A stretch of DNA of 28,434 bases from a bacterium (GTDB taxonomy: Bacteria > UBA9089 > CG2-30-40-21 > SBAY01): NCBI GenBank assembly GCA_040757115.1, contig JBFLYA010000020.1, positions 2,264 to 30,697 on the forward strand, given 5' to 3'. A program made the translations under genes and the position numbers. Below are positions 1 to 10,100 of this stretch, one piece after another. The notes beneath the pieces are model-generated. The model ran no database searches. It had not been told where the DNA came from and worked only from the letters and a program-made list of their open reading frames with translations. Position 1 is the first letter of the stretch, and every line of letters starts with the position of its first letter.

Positions 1-2
1 TT

Positions 3-2459
3 ATGATGAAAATTCCGGTTAACGGCTTAGAATTTCTATCAGATAATGACGGACCAATAGATTCTGAAGTCATCAATCCATATCTCCAGATTATCTCTGC
101 GGGGCTATTATCTTCATTAAAATTAACTTCACAAAAGGTTACGGTAGCCAGCACTTTCACGGTCGAGATGAGCATTACCGCAAATGAGGATGTTTATAAT
201 GTTACGCCAACCCTACTTGTTCTTGATGGTTCTGGAAGTGCGAGTTTAATCAGTGTCCCTCAGGCTATTTCTACCCTTACCGCGGGTTCTTTTCACGAAT
301 TTATCTGGATCTACAAAGCCTCTCATATCCCGGGCACACTTACCTTTAGCGGCTATGCAACATCGACGACCCTTTCCTCTATCAATACTTATTCCGAGAT
401 TCTTTATATTCAGGAGATACCTACAAAGTTAGTTATTCGACATATCCCAAATATGCCTTTTGAGGTAAATAAAGGACAGCAAGATGTGATTCCAATGAAT
501 ATTATCTTTCAAAACACTGGAACTCCGACCTTGACCGGAGATATAAAAATTGGAACATTGACCTTTGATGTAGGCACAATACCAGGTCGGGCAATAGCCA
601 GAATGATGATTAGTCAATCTGGGATTATCTATGGAAGCAAAACCAATCTTGAGATATCAGGAACAATCACTGTTTTACCATTAACAACACCAGTTAGTAT
701 TCCACCTGGTCAAAATGTAGCCGTAAATTTAATTATTGATATTCCAACTTCATCCACAACTAATAGATTTCAAATAAGTTTGATTCATATTGATGCGAAT
801 TCTAATGTTATTGAAGCCGCATTTCCCCTTAATTCAGGCTGGACAAATATCAAAACCCAATCACCGGGCATAAAGGTAAATTTCAAGAATGAAAATGTTC
901 CAAAGTTTGCCAATAAAGGACAAAGCAATGTCTGTGCGGGACAGATTGAATTTAAAAATGAAGGAGAAAATGCCAGTGATGTCAAGGTGACCCAACTTAT
1001 TCTCAATGGAACTATTAGCCCAATATCTAATGTCCGGGTAAAAGATGAGGATATTATCTATGGCGAGGTTGCGGTTGCGGGAAATCCTGTTACCGTTTTT
1101 TTCTCGCCGGTTATTACCTTGAACGCCAATATCCCTAAAATAGTGGATATAGTGGTCGATATAATTGAAAATCCATTATCTACGGAATTTCAAATCGGTT
1201 CTATCACCATTTTTGCCAGGGATTCAAATACAGGGGAGGATGTGCCAGTGAACTTTGGTAGTGTCACAACATCTTCGATTAAATTACAGGATTTGGCACA
1301 GCAGATTATTGTTTTTGCAACCTCCACTATCCCAACCAAAGTCTATCAAAATCAAACAGACATCAATGCCTTTGAATTAACCATAACTAATCCAGGGACG
1401 ATAAACAGTGCCAGTATCTTATTAAAAGAGTTAAAATTATTCATACCTGAAGTTGTAAGTAAGATAATAGTTGAAGGCTTTGGAACATATTCTGGAATCC
1501 AGAATTTAACACTTTCAGCAACAATTACTCCACAGGCGACGATTACGATTAATTTAAAAATAAACATTGGTGGAAATTTAGGTGAGTTTAGATTAGATTT
1601 GCTCGATTTAAAATTCGTTGATGCCAATGATTTTCACACAATTACACATACTTTTGGCTCTATTTCTGTTTTATTCCAGGTTAAAGAAAAACCTGTTGGA
1701 CTTTCAGTTTCATCTCAAACTCATATCCCGGTAAATGTGGTAAAAGGAAATAAAGATGTTCACGCTCTAACGCTTATTTTTAATAATCAAGGTGGAACAA
1801 ATACAGATGAAATTAAGATAGGCACGATAACTCTAAGTTTAGCAGATAGATTTAATAATCCAATTCTGCCTGCGGCTGTTTTATCCAGATTAATTTTATC
1901 TTATGATGGCACCCAGACGGAGAAGACCGAGATGAGTGGTTCAAAGGTAATGGTAAATTTAGTGCCTATTTTGAAGGTAGCGGTTGCTGATTCAAAAACG
2001 GTCGAGGTAAAAATAGATATATCAGATTTTGCCACAACGGGTAATTTTAAGGTTGGAGTAGAGGATATTGAGGCGGTGGATAATTGGGATAATCCAATAG
2101 CCGTTTTGGGTGTTTTCCCGCTCTGGTCTGAGCAAACGACTATTTTTGAACCAGCCATTGAACAATCGTTTACCAACTACCCCAATCCTTTTGCCGCTGG
2201 TAAAGAATCCACAACGATTGCTTATTACTTACCGCAAGATGGGTATGTCACGATTAAAATTTATACGGTGATAGGGGATTTAGTCAGGATTTTATTGCAG
2301 GATAATTTTAAGGCACACGGGATGAATGAAGTCCAATGGGACGGTCGAAATGGGGTAGGGGAGGTTGTGTTAAATGGGGTTTATTTCTGCCAGATTAATG
2401 TCCATTATGTCAGTGGTGGCTCGGATAAAAAGGTGCGGAAAATAGCAGTTGTCAGGTAA
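3..2459 (+). CDS. Secreted multi-repeat beta-sandwich protein with C-terminal FlgD-like sorting domain (5' end probably cut by window)
   Basis: The 818 readable residues contain no enzyme motif. At least four related beta-rich modules are visible, each opening with a pattern like P-x-x-V-x-K-G-x-x-D-V followed by an N-x-G turn (around residues 150, 295, 450 and 570), as in surface or adhesin-like repeat proteins. The last ~95 residues, starting at YPNPFAAG, match the FlgD-type Ig-like fold used as a C-terminal sorting or anchoring domain (a WDGRNGVGEVVLNGVYF core and a final KVRKIAVVR strand). No signal peptide is seen; the frame starts at the window edge with two adjacent ATGs, so the true start probably lies upstream. 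The cell-surface role is inferred from the sorting domain. It is unrelated to the defence genes that follow and probably marks the edge of the island. Confidence 0.75.
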   Translation: MMKIPVNGLEFLSDNDGPIDSEVINPYLQIISAGLLSSLKLTSQKVTVASTFTVEMSITANEDVYNVTPTLLVLDGSGSASLISVPQAISTLTAGSFHEFIWIYKASHIPGTLTFSGYATSTTLSSINTYSEILYIQEIPTKLVIRHIPNMPFEVNKGQQDVIPMNIIFQNTGTPTLTGDIKIGTLTFDVGTIPGRAIARMMISQSGIIYGSKTNLEISGTITVLPLTTPVSIPPGQNVAVNLIIDIPTSSTTNRFQISLIHIDANSNVIEAAFPLNSGWTNIKTQSPGIKVNFKNENVPKFANKGQSNVCAGQIEFKNEGENASDVKVTQLILNGTISPISNVRVKDEDIIYGEVAVAGNPVTVFFSPVITLNANIPKIVDIVVDIIENPLSTEFQIGSITIFARDSNTGEDVPVNFGSVTTSSIKLQDLAQQIIVFATSTIPTKVYQNQTDINAFELTITNPGTINSASILLKELKLFIPEVVSKIIVEGFGTYSGIQNLTLSATITPQATITINLKINIGGNLGEFRLDLLDLKFVDANDFHTITHTFGSISVLFQVKEKPVGLSVSSQTHIPVNVVKGNKDVHALTLIFNNQGGTNTDEIKIGTITLSLADRFNNPILPAAVLSRLILSYDGTQTEKTEMSGSKVMVNLVPILKVAVADSKTVEVKIDISDFATTGNFKVGVEDIEAVDNWDNPIAVLGVFPLWSEQTTIFEPAIEQSFTNYPNPFAAGKESTTIAYYLPQDGYVTIKIYTVIGDLVRILLQDNFKAHGMNEVQWDGRNGVGEVVLNGVYFCQINVHYVSGGSDKKVRKIAVVR

Positions 2460-2547
2460 ATTGAAGGAAAATGTCTTTTAATGGCAAATAAGTCCATATC
2501 TCATTCCTCCAAATGACTGAGCTATTACAATGAATTCAAAAACTTTG

Positions 2548-2576
2548 TTGACATAGGATAAATTTTTTGGTAAAAT
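2548..2576 (+). promoter_or_regulatory. Sigma70-type promoter
   Basis: A perfect TTGACA at 2548-2553, a 17-nt spacer, and TAAAAT (5 of 6 to consensus) at 2571-2576 predict a start near 2583. It points into the GxxExxY remnant and the regulator/helicase/methyltransferase operon, whose first likely start codon is ~400 nt downstream. Assigned from consensus only. Confidence 0.6.
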
Positions 2577-2713
2577 ATCCCCATAATGAGCAAAAATGAA
2601 GGTAACATCCAAATTCGAGCAAAGCGAGAATGTTGCGAAGCAAAAAATGCCCAAAAAGCAATTTCCTATCAGTAAATATAAAGTTACGGTAAGGGTTCAG
2701 GTAGGATAAAAAT
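2577..2713 (+). other. Leader region without a convincing gene
   Basis: Only a 29-codon frame (ATG 2586) with no recognisable similarity is seen. GGTAAGGGTTCAGGTAGG at 2688-2705 resembles GGTAAGCGTTCAGGTGGT at 28311-28328 near the other end of the window, suggesting a dispersed genomic repeat. Confidence 0.3.
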
Positions 2714-2750
2714 AAGGAGAAAGGGAGAAGATGGAGAAGTGGAGAAAAGA
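2714..2750 (+). repeat. Left purine-rich inverted repeat flanking the GxxExxY remnant
   Basis: This G/A-rich stretch (AAGGAGAAAGGGAGAAGATG and onward) is an imperfect reverse complement of the C/T-rich stretch at 2904-2940. It overlaps the first codons of the remnant. Confidence 0.5.
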
Positions 2751-2901
2751 AGAGTTAAGTGATAGGATTATTAATGCCTGTATTAATGTCCATAAAAAGT
2801 TATGACCTGGTTTTCTGGAGAGCATCTATCACAATGCCTTGAAGGTTGAGTTTGCAAGACACAGGATTGATGTCCGAAGGGTGGAGCAAGAAAAAGTTTG
2901 A
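2731..2901 (+). pseudogene. GxxExxY-family protein remnant with in-frame TGA
   Basis: Translation gives MEKWRKEELSDRIINACINV then HKKL, a TGA at 2803-2805, and PGFLESIYHNALKVEFARH. This is the N-terminus of the GxxExxY family (PDDEXK-like fold), where the usual text is V-H-x-x-L-G-P-G-F-L-E-S-x-Y. The TGA replaces the conserved glycine (GGA to TGA is one change). The frame ends at 2899-2901, about 57 codons in, against a usual ~120-130 residues, so the rest is lost. Inverted repeats flank the remnant. Not expected to be functional. Confidence 0.75.
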
Positions 2902-2903
2902 GC

Positions 2904-2940
2904 CATTTCTCCAATTCTCCCTTTTCCCCATTTCTCCTTG
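2904..2940 (+). repeat. Right pyrimidine-rich inverted repeat flanking the GxxExxY remnant
   Basis: CATTTCTCCAATTCTCCC and onward; its reverse complement matches the pattern at 2714-2750 with several mismatches. The pair brackets the GxxExxY fragment at a spacing of ~150 nt. Confidence 0.5.
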
Positions 2941-2988
2941 TTTACACTTCTAATGTATAGCCCTGAACGGTTACAGATTATTATAAAA

Positions 2989-3768
2989 ATGGACAAGAGA
3001 GAACTTGCTTTAATTTCAAAAGAGGGTGAAGGCTACTTTGTGGAATTTAAAGAAGGCTTATCGGGGGTCGAGAAAGACCTTGTCGCCTTTGCTAATTCTT
3101 CTGGAGGAAGAGTATTTTTAGGGGTGAGGCTGTATTCAAAAGTTGCCTACCGCTTTACAGGAATGCCTCGAAGGGAGAATGTGTACGAATATCCCTTTGA
3201 TGCCATAAGAGAAGCTGTTATAAATTCAGTGATGCATAAATACTATTTTGAGCATGGTCATAACAACATTCTAAGATTTTTCCCTGATAGAATCAAGATT
3301 GAAAACTATTGGCAAAAACCATCTAATTTTATACTTGGAGAAACAGTATTCAGAAGAAACCACCTTATTGCTGATCTATTTGCCAAGATACATTTTGCTG
3401 AAAAGATGGGCACAGGTTTTGAAAGAATAAAAGAGATATGCAAAAAAGAGAATGCTCCTTTCCCAGAAATAGAGTTTAATGAGAATTATTTTTATGTAAC
3501 TTTTAAGCAAAGCCATGAATACTTAAAACTTGCAAAAAAGGGAATTTTAGAAACTACCCCTAAAACTACCCCTAAAACTACCCCTAAAACAGGTGAAAAG
3601 ATTATTGCTCTACTTCGGGAAAACCCACGACTTACAAAAGAAGATATATCAAAAGAATTACATCTCACACTTGATGGCATAAAGTATCATATCCGGAATT
3701 TAACAAAAAAAGGTGAATTAAAATGGGAAGGTCCGAGTAAAGGCGGATATTGGAAAGTGCTATTATGA
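2989..3768 (+). CDS. AlbA_2/RecG-like ATP-binding transcriptional regulator, internally deleted
   Basis: A putative DNA-binding regulator of the AlbA_2 / HATPase_c_4 (divergent AAA_4) type. ATG 2989 is chosen because MDKRELALISKEGEGYFVEF matches the usual N-terminus; an upstream TTG (2938) would add 17 unlikely residues. The AlbA_2 start (VEFKE...FANSSGGRVFLGV) jumps straight to VAYRFTG and the EYPFDAIREAVINSVMHKYY ATPase-like segment, so ~140 residues usually between them appear deleted in frame. RRNHLIADLFAKIHFAEKMG and GTGFERIKEICK follow. A TTPK-repeat linker leads to a C-terminal winged helix (LTKEDISKELHLTLDGIKYH). It overlaps the next gene by 4 nt (ATGA). Probable role: regulator of the downstream module. 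Whether the shortened protein works is unknown. Confidence 0.75.
   Translation: MDKRELALISKEGEGYFVEFKEGLSGVEKDLVAFANSSGGRVFLGVRLYSKVAYRFTGMPRRENVYEYPFDAIREAVINSVMHKYYFEHGHNNILRFFPDRIKIENYWQKPSNFILGETVFRRNHLIADLFAKIHFAEKMGTGFERIKEICKKENAPFPEIEFNENYFYVTFKQSHEYLKLAKKGILETTPKTTPKTTPKTGEKIIALLRENPRLTKEDISKELHLTLDGIKYHIRNLTKKGELKWEGPSKGGYWKVLL
3553..3588 (+). repeat. Three 12-bp in-frame tandem repeats encoding the TTPK linker
   Basis: The unit ACTACCCCTAAA occurs three times exactly and encodes T-T-P-K. Such linkers are familiar between the ATPase and winged-helix parts of this regulator family. Copy-number change would be in frame. Confidence 0.85.
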
Positions 3769-3944
3769 AAAATAACGAGCTGTTTGATCTCGCCAGAAGG
3801 CTTGTAAAACTTAATGAAGAAGCAAAGAAACCTGGAATATTTACAGGTGACCGCGAGTTGCTTGAATGCCCAAAGAACAGAGAAAATATCTTTTCCTGCC
3901 CTAATTGTGGGGAAGTTATTGCATTAGAGGAGGAAAATGAATGA
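3765..3944 (+). CDS. Small zinc-ribbon-like protein
   Basis: A 59-residue protein starting at ATG 3765, which overlaps the stop of the regulator (ATGA). The N-terminal half (NNELFDLARRLVKLNEEAKK) is helical. The C-terminal half has C-P-K-N and C-P-N-C-G, i.e. three cysteines rather than four, so the first knuckle (normally C-P-x-C) may have been altered or deleted. It overlaps the helicase start by 4 nt (ATGA at 3941), so it is translationally coupled on both sides and likely an accessory of the helicase/methyltransferase pair. No specific function can be assigned. Confidence 0.65.
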   Translation: MKNNELFDLARRLVKLNEEAKKPGIFTGDRELLECPKNRENIFSCPNCGEVIALEEENE

Positions 3945-6900
3945 GCACCGATACTACCTTTTTTACCAATGAGCCAGGTGCTACTCTACTTGACCGGTTC
4001 AAGAAAATATTAAAGGATGTCCAATATCTTGATGTATTGGTTGGATATTTTCGTACCAGTGGCTTCCATCAATTATATCAATCTCTTGAGGGCATTGAAA
4101 AGATCAGAATCCTGGTTGGCTTGAATATGGACCGCAAAGCTTATGAAATTATTGAAACAGCCAGATTTCAGGGTAAACTTGATTTCGAATCGCACAGCAA
4201 AACCAAACACCTGTTTGTTGAACATACTATATCTGAAATGGAAGGCTCTGAGGATTCTTACCAAACAGAAATTGGAATCAAAAAGTTCGTAGAGTTTCTG
4301 ACCACCGACTGCCCTAATAAAGAGCAGGATATTAACCACGGTGGTAATGGGAAGAAGCTGGAATTTCGTGTCTATCCCAGTGAAAACATTCATGCTAAGG
4401 TCTACATTAGCCGATTCCACAAAGATGCCCTGGATTTTGGCCGGGTTGTTACTGGTTCCAGCAATTTCTCTGAAAGCGGGTTTGTGGCAAATAGAGAGTT
4501 CAATGTTGAGTTAAAAGACAAAGCCGATGTTGAATTTGCCTTGAACCAATTTGAACAGTTATGGAAAGATAGTATAGACATTTCACAAGATTATATTGAA
4601 ACCATTCAAAAGAAAACATGGCCCAATGAAGATATTTCCCCTTATCACATCTATTTGAAAATGCTTTACGAATACCTGAAGGAAGACATTAACTTAGACC
4701 AGGAAATTGACCTGCACCTTCCTGAAGGATTCCTTGATCTCATGTATCAAAAGCAGGCGGTGCTTTCAGCAAAAAAGGTTTTGGAAGCTTACCACGGCGT
4801 CTTTCTGGCTGATGTGGTCGGTTTAGGAAAAACTTACATATCTGCCTTATTGGCTCAACAATTACCTGGAGGTAAACTAATAATTTGTCCTCCTGTCTTA
4901 GAGGATTACTGGAAGGAGACATTCTTTGATTTTGGAATTAGTAAATTCAGGGTTGAATCTGTGGGCAAACTTGATCATATCTTAAAAAAGGGGATAGAAA
5001 AGTATGACTACATCTTTGTTGATGAGGCTCATCGTTTCAGGAATGAATATACACAGGGGTTTGAAAAGCTTCATCAAATCTGTTTTGGTAAAAAAGTCAT
5101 ACTTGTTTCAGCCACACCACTCAACAATACCTTTGGTGATATTTACAGTCAGCTAAAGCTTTTCCAGATTCCCAAAAAGTCCACCATCCCAGGAGTCCCA
5201 AATCTGGAGAGATTTTTCAAAAATCTGATGGATAACCTTAAAAACTACGATAAATCTGACCCCGAATACCTTGAGGTCTTAAAAGATTGGTCTGGTAGAA
5301 TCCGAGAACAGGTGTTGAAATATGTAATGGTTCGCAGAACACGCATGGAGATTAGTAAATACTTTAGCGATGATATTGATAAGCGAGGTTTGTTTTTCCC
5401 TGAGGTAGAAGAGCCAAAACGAATCATTTACCGATTTGATGAACGAATCACTACCGTGTTTAACCAGACCATCGGATTGCTCAAGGTATTCAAGTATTCA
5501 CGCTACACCCCATTGCTTTATCTTAAAAGAGAGTTATCTGAATTTGATAAACAAAGGGAGCGCAACATCGGCGGATTTATGAAAGGCATTCTGGTCAAAC
5601 GACTGGAAAGCAGTTTTGATGCCTTTCGTAAAACCCTGGAGCGCTTTGTAGAATCTTATAAAAAATTTATCGATATGTTCAATAAAGGTACGGTACTCAT
5701 TAGCAAAAAGGTGAATGTGTATGACCTGCTAAATGAAGATAATGAGGAAAAGATTCTGCAACTGATAGAGGAGGAAAAGGTTGATAAATATGATTCAGGT
5801 GAATTCAGACCGGAATTTATTAAATATCTCAAAGCTGATTGGGAGTTGCTTAAGCAGATTCGTAATTTGTGGGAAGAGGTAGATTCAGACCCTAAACTCG
5901 AAGCATTTATCAAAAGGCTGCATGGAGAACTCAAGGATAAAAAGATCATCGTCTTTACCGAATCCAAAGAAACTGGTGACTATCTACATAAGAATCTGAA
6001 TAGACATTTCCCTGGCAAAGTCTTATTTTATTGTAGTGCCGGTGGTTTACTTTCTGATAGGAGAAAAACTACATCCCTTGCCAGAGAACTGATCAAGGAA
6101 AACTTTGACCCAACACATAGTGTTAAAAATGATGAAGTGCGCATTCTGCTCAGCACGGATGTGCTTGCAGAAGGTATCAACCTGCACCGTTCCAACATTA
6201 TCATCAACTATGATCTGCCATGGAATCCGACTAAGGTCTTGCAGAGGGTCGGACGTGTCAACAGGGTAGGCACTGAACATAAAAATATCTGTATCTTTAA
6301 CTTTTTTCCAACAGATCAATCTGAAGAGCATATAGGGCTGGAAGCCAATATCAAAGCCAAAATTCAGGCCTTTCATGACACCCTGGGTGAAGATACCAAA
6401 TATCTTACCGAAGAAGAAATTCCTGCTTCCCACGAACTTTTTGGTGATACCTTGTATAAAAAACTCACCAGTAAAAAGACATACCAGGCTGAAGAAGAGG
6501 AACGGTCTGAACTGGAATACTTAAACTTTATTCGGGATATTCGAGACCACCAACCTGAACTCTTTGAGAAGATTAAACATCTGCCTAAAAAAGCTCGATC
6601 TGCCAGAGAAGATGATGTTAAAACCGAGCAGTTAGTCACCTTCTTTAGAAAGGGTAAATTGAAGAAATTTTTCATCACTGACAGCGAGGAATCACAGGAG
6701 ATTACTTTTTTTGAGGCCGTAGATCTCTTTAGATGCAAACCTGATACACCTCGTCAGAAAATACCAAAACAATACTATCCTATGCTGGATAAGAATAAAA
6801 CCCAGTTTGATCTGGTCACATCAGGGGAGATGTTAGAAAGTAAAGGCTCGGGCAGGCAAGGTGGACGCTCCAATGAGAGTTATGTAATCAGACGGTTAAA

Positions 6901-7180
6901 GGTAAAAGAGTTCCAACAATACCAGGGCTTCACCGATGAAGATGAGGAGTATATTCGGCAAGTTTTGAAAGGATATGAAGATGGTGTTATCCCGCAGAAT
7001 ACTACCAAAAGGATCAAGAAGGCAATCGAGGAAGAGACAAATCCTCTTAAGGTTTTAGCTGTATTCAAGAAAAATATTCCATATAATATTCTGAGCTTGA
7101 CTAAAGCACCTCAACCGCAAGTGTTGGCTAAAAGAGAGGTTATTTTATCTGAATACTTAACTAAAGGGACTAAAAGATAA
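3941..7180 (+). CDS. PLD-nuclease/SNF2-like helicase of an RM-like defence module
   Basis: A 1079-residue cytoplasmic protein. The N-terminus (about 1-215) is a phospholipase-D-type nuclease domain with the HxK motif at H151-K153 (IHAKVYISRF) followed by GSSNFSESGF. A superfamily 2 helicase follows: Walker A GLGKT with K297, DEAH box D361-H364 (FVDEAHRF), SATPLNNT, FTESKETG, STDVLAEGINLH, and motif VI QRVGRVNRVG near 766-775. The C-terminal ~300 residues are helical and charged. GAGGAGG at 3927-3933 gives a strong ribosome site. The gene ends 2 nt before the methyltransferase. By analogy with restriction translocases, it probably moves along and cuts unmodified DNA. DISARM partners drmA and drmB are absent, so I do not call it DISARM. 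Confidence 0.8.
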   Translation: MSTDTTFFTNEPGATLLDRFKKILKDVQYLDVLVGYFRTSGFHQLYQSLEGIEKIRILVGLNMDRKAYEIIETARFQGKLDFESHSKTKHLFVEHTISEMEGSEDSYQTEIGIKKFVEFLTTDCPNKEQDINHGGNGKKLEFRVYPSENIHAKVYISRFHKDALDFGRVVTGSSNFSESGFVANREFNVELKDKADVEFALNQFEQLWKDSIDISQDYIETIQKKTWPNEDISPYHIYLKMLYEYLKEDINLDQEIDLHLPEGFLDLMYQKQAVLSAKKVLEAYHGVFLADVVGLGKTYISALLAQQLPGGKLIICPPVLEDYWKETFFDFGISKFRVESVGKLDHILKKGIEKYDYIFVDEAHRFRNEYTQGFEKLHQICFGKKVILVSATPLNNTFGDIYSQLKLFQIPKKSTIPGVPNLERFFKNLMDNLKNYDKSDPEYLEVLKDWSGRIREQVLKYVMVRRTRMEISKYFSDDIDKRGLFFPEVEEPKRIIYRFDERITTVFNQTIGLLKVFKYSRYTPLLYLKRELSEFDKQRERNIGGFMKGILVKRLESSFDAFRKTLERFVESYKKFIDMFNKGTVLISKKVNVYDLLNEDNEEKILQLIEEEKVDKYDSGEFRPEFIKYLKADWELLKQIRNLWEEVDSDPKLEAFIKRLHGELKDKKIIVFTESKETGDYLHKNLNRHFPGKVLFYCSAGGLLSDRRKTTSLARELIKENFDPTHSVKNDEVRILLSTDVLAEGINLHRSNIIINYDLPWNPTKVLQRVGRVNRVGTEHKNICIFNFFPTDQSEEHIGLEANIKAKIQAFHDTLGEDTKYLTEEEIPASHELFGDTLYKKLTSKKTYQAEEEERSELEYLNFIRDIRDHQPELFEKIKHLPKKARSAREDDVKTEQLVTFFRKGKLKKFFITDSEESQEITFFEAVDLFRCKPDTPRQKIPKQYYPMLDKNKTQFDLVTSGEMLESKGSGRQGGRSNESYVIRRLKVKEFQQYQGFTDEDEEYIRQVLKGYEDGVIPQNTTKRIKKAIEEETNPLKVLAVFKKNIPYNILSLTKAPQPQVLAKREVILSEYLTKGTKR

Positions 7181-7182
7181 CT

Positions 7183-10100
7183 ATGGACAGACAAACAGCC
7201 ATTAATCTAATCGCTAATACATTTAATCATCCTTTTAATGAGGATAAATTTCGGCACTTTATTCGAAACCTGCTTAATGATGTGGATGAATCCGGAAACT
7301 TTGAGTACTATGGCCGATACATACCCGATTCTTTCAAAGAGCACATCAGAAAATACAAGAGAGTTGGTAAATATGCTGACCCTAAAGGGAAGGAATTAGA
7401 TGTCATTATTGTTCACTTAAAACGAGAGACAGCCCTGGATAGAGCTCGCACGATGCAGCGTAACTTCATTGCCTGGTATCTCAAAAATAGGGGCGAAAAG
7501 GATGCGGCAGTAGTAGCATACCATACCGATACTCCGGATGACTGGCGGTTCTCCTATGTGCGAGTGGAATATAAGCAGGAGACTACAGAATCCGGAAAAG
7601 TCAAAGTAAAGGAAGAACTTACCCCTGCCCGAAGATACTCCTTTCTTGTAGGCAAAAACGAACCCACCCATACTGCCCAACAGCAATTAATTTCAATATT
7701 TCAGGATGACAGACTCAATCCTTCTCTGGCAGACCTGGAAAAGGCATTTAGTGTTGAAGCCGTGACCAGGCAGTTCTATGAGGACTATAAAGGGTTGTAT
7801 GAAAAATTGACACAAGAGTTGAATAGCCTCATGGAAGAAGATGGCAGGATTAAAAAAGAGTTTGAAACCAAATCTATTGATACAGCTAATTTTGCCAAGA
7901 AGCTATTAGGCCAGATCGTCTTTCTTTACTTTTTGCAGAAGAAAGGCTGGTTAGGTGTTGGCAAGAACAATGAAGGCAGTTTCAAACCCTGGGGCACAGG
8001 ACAGAAAAATTTCCTTCGCTTACTTTTTGAAAAGCAGTTTATCAATTATCACAACTTCTTTAATGATGTGCTGGAGCCTCTATTTTACGAAGCATTAGCA
8101 ACCGAAAGAGCCAACGATTTTTATTCTCCCTTTAACTGTAAAATACCATTCTTAAACGGGGGGTTATTTGAGCCTATCAACGAATATGATTGGCAACAGA
8201 CGGATATTTTTATTAATCACGAGCTTTTTACTGAAATTTTTGACACCTTTGACCGTTACAACTTCACTGTGCGAGAGGACGAACCACTGGAAAAAGAGGT
8301 TGCCGTTGACCCGGAAATGTTGGGTAAGGTCTTTGAGAATCTCCTGCCTGAAAATCTTCGCAAGGGACAGGGAGCATACTATACACCCCGTGAGATTGTT
8401 CATTATATGTGTCAGGAGAGCCTGATTAATTATCTGGACACCGCAGTCAATACCGGCGAAGTTTCACTGGCACAAACTCCACCTACCCAGGGAAAGCTAT
8501 TTGGAAAGCCAGACCCTGAACAGATGGTACTAAAAACCACAGGATACAAACCTTTAGTTCCACGGGAAGATATTGAAGAGTTTATTCGAAAGGGAGAGTT
8601 TGCTGTGGAGCATGATATTGCTAAGGAGAAAGGCACAAAAACTTACAAATACCAGGTGCCTGAATCCATTCGAAAAAACGCCAAATTACTGGATGATAAA
8701 TTGACAGCAATCAAAATCTGCGACCCGGCTATCGGTTCCGGGGCATTTCCTGTAGGCATGATGCACGAAATTGTCAAAGCCCGAAATGTGCTCACAACCT
8801 ACATAGAAGACAGTAAAGAACGGAGTGCCGATAAATTTAAACGCCACTGCATTCAGGAATCACTTTATGGCGTGGATATTGACCCTGGTGCTATTGAAAT
8901 TGCCAAGTTACGATTATGGCTTTCACTGATGGTGGATGAGGATGACTACTATGCCATTAAGCCCTTGCCTAACCTGGACTACAAGATTATGCAGGGTAAT
9001 AGCCTGATTGAGGATTTTCACGGTATTTCGTTGAATATAGAAAAAAAGGAAGAATCTCAGGGAAGCCTCTTTGATATGGATTCCGAATTAGATCGTCTGA
9101 TCGAAGACCTGCATCACAAACAAAATGCCCTGTTCAATGCTACTCATCCATCAGATAAGAAAGAGCAGAAAGAAGAGGTGGAAAATGCCATTGTGAAAAT
9201 CTTCCACTATGAATTACAGAGGCAGAAAGAACCCTATTTTAGAGAACTGAAAAACATTAAAGAATCAGCCAGGCGGTTTAAAGAAGAAGAACAGCAAAAA
9301 ATCTATGATATCGAAAAGGTCAAACTGGACAAAAAATACAACTTTGATTTTGAAACCGTGGAGAATGAGCTGCGGGAGATGACCCACGGCAACAAGGTGC
9401 GCAACTTCTTTCCGTGGAAACTATACTTTGCCGATGTGTTTCGGCAGAAAGGCGGGTTTGATGTGGTGATTGCTAATCCGCCGTATATTTTCGCAAGAGA
9501 AAGCAAGAAGAAGGGGCTGTCAAATGAAGATAAAGGATATTTTTACGAACATTATGAACTTGCTGAATATCAGGTGAACCTGTACCCCCTCTTCATCGAG
9601 AAAGGAACTTATTTGCTGCGGGCAAATGGTTGCTTCTGTTTTATTACCCCCAACAACTGGTTAACGATCAACACAAACAGGAGGTTGAGGAAGTTCGTTC
9701 TTGGGCAGTCAGACATCACTATCGTCAATTTCTATGCCCGGGTCTTTGAAAGTGCCGCCGTGGACAGTGCTATCATCATCTTCAGGAAATCTGTCGATAA
9801 CCGGCATGTCGCCTTGTATGAATACACAGACGACTTTAGATTCATCAAGGAGGCGGAATGTGGTTTTTTCCTTTCCCATCGCAACCATGTTATTAATATC
9901 GAGGCTTTCAAAGGTGGTGGAATTTCCGAGGTGATGGAGAAGATTGAACGTGGTTCGGTAAAACTCGCACAAGTTGCAGATGTCAAAGCAGGTTTGAAGG
10001 CATATGAGATCGGAAAAGGGAATCCTCCCCAGACCAATGAGATGAAGACAGATCGCGTCTATCACTCTACTCGTAAGATTGATAATAGCTACATCAAGTA

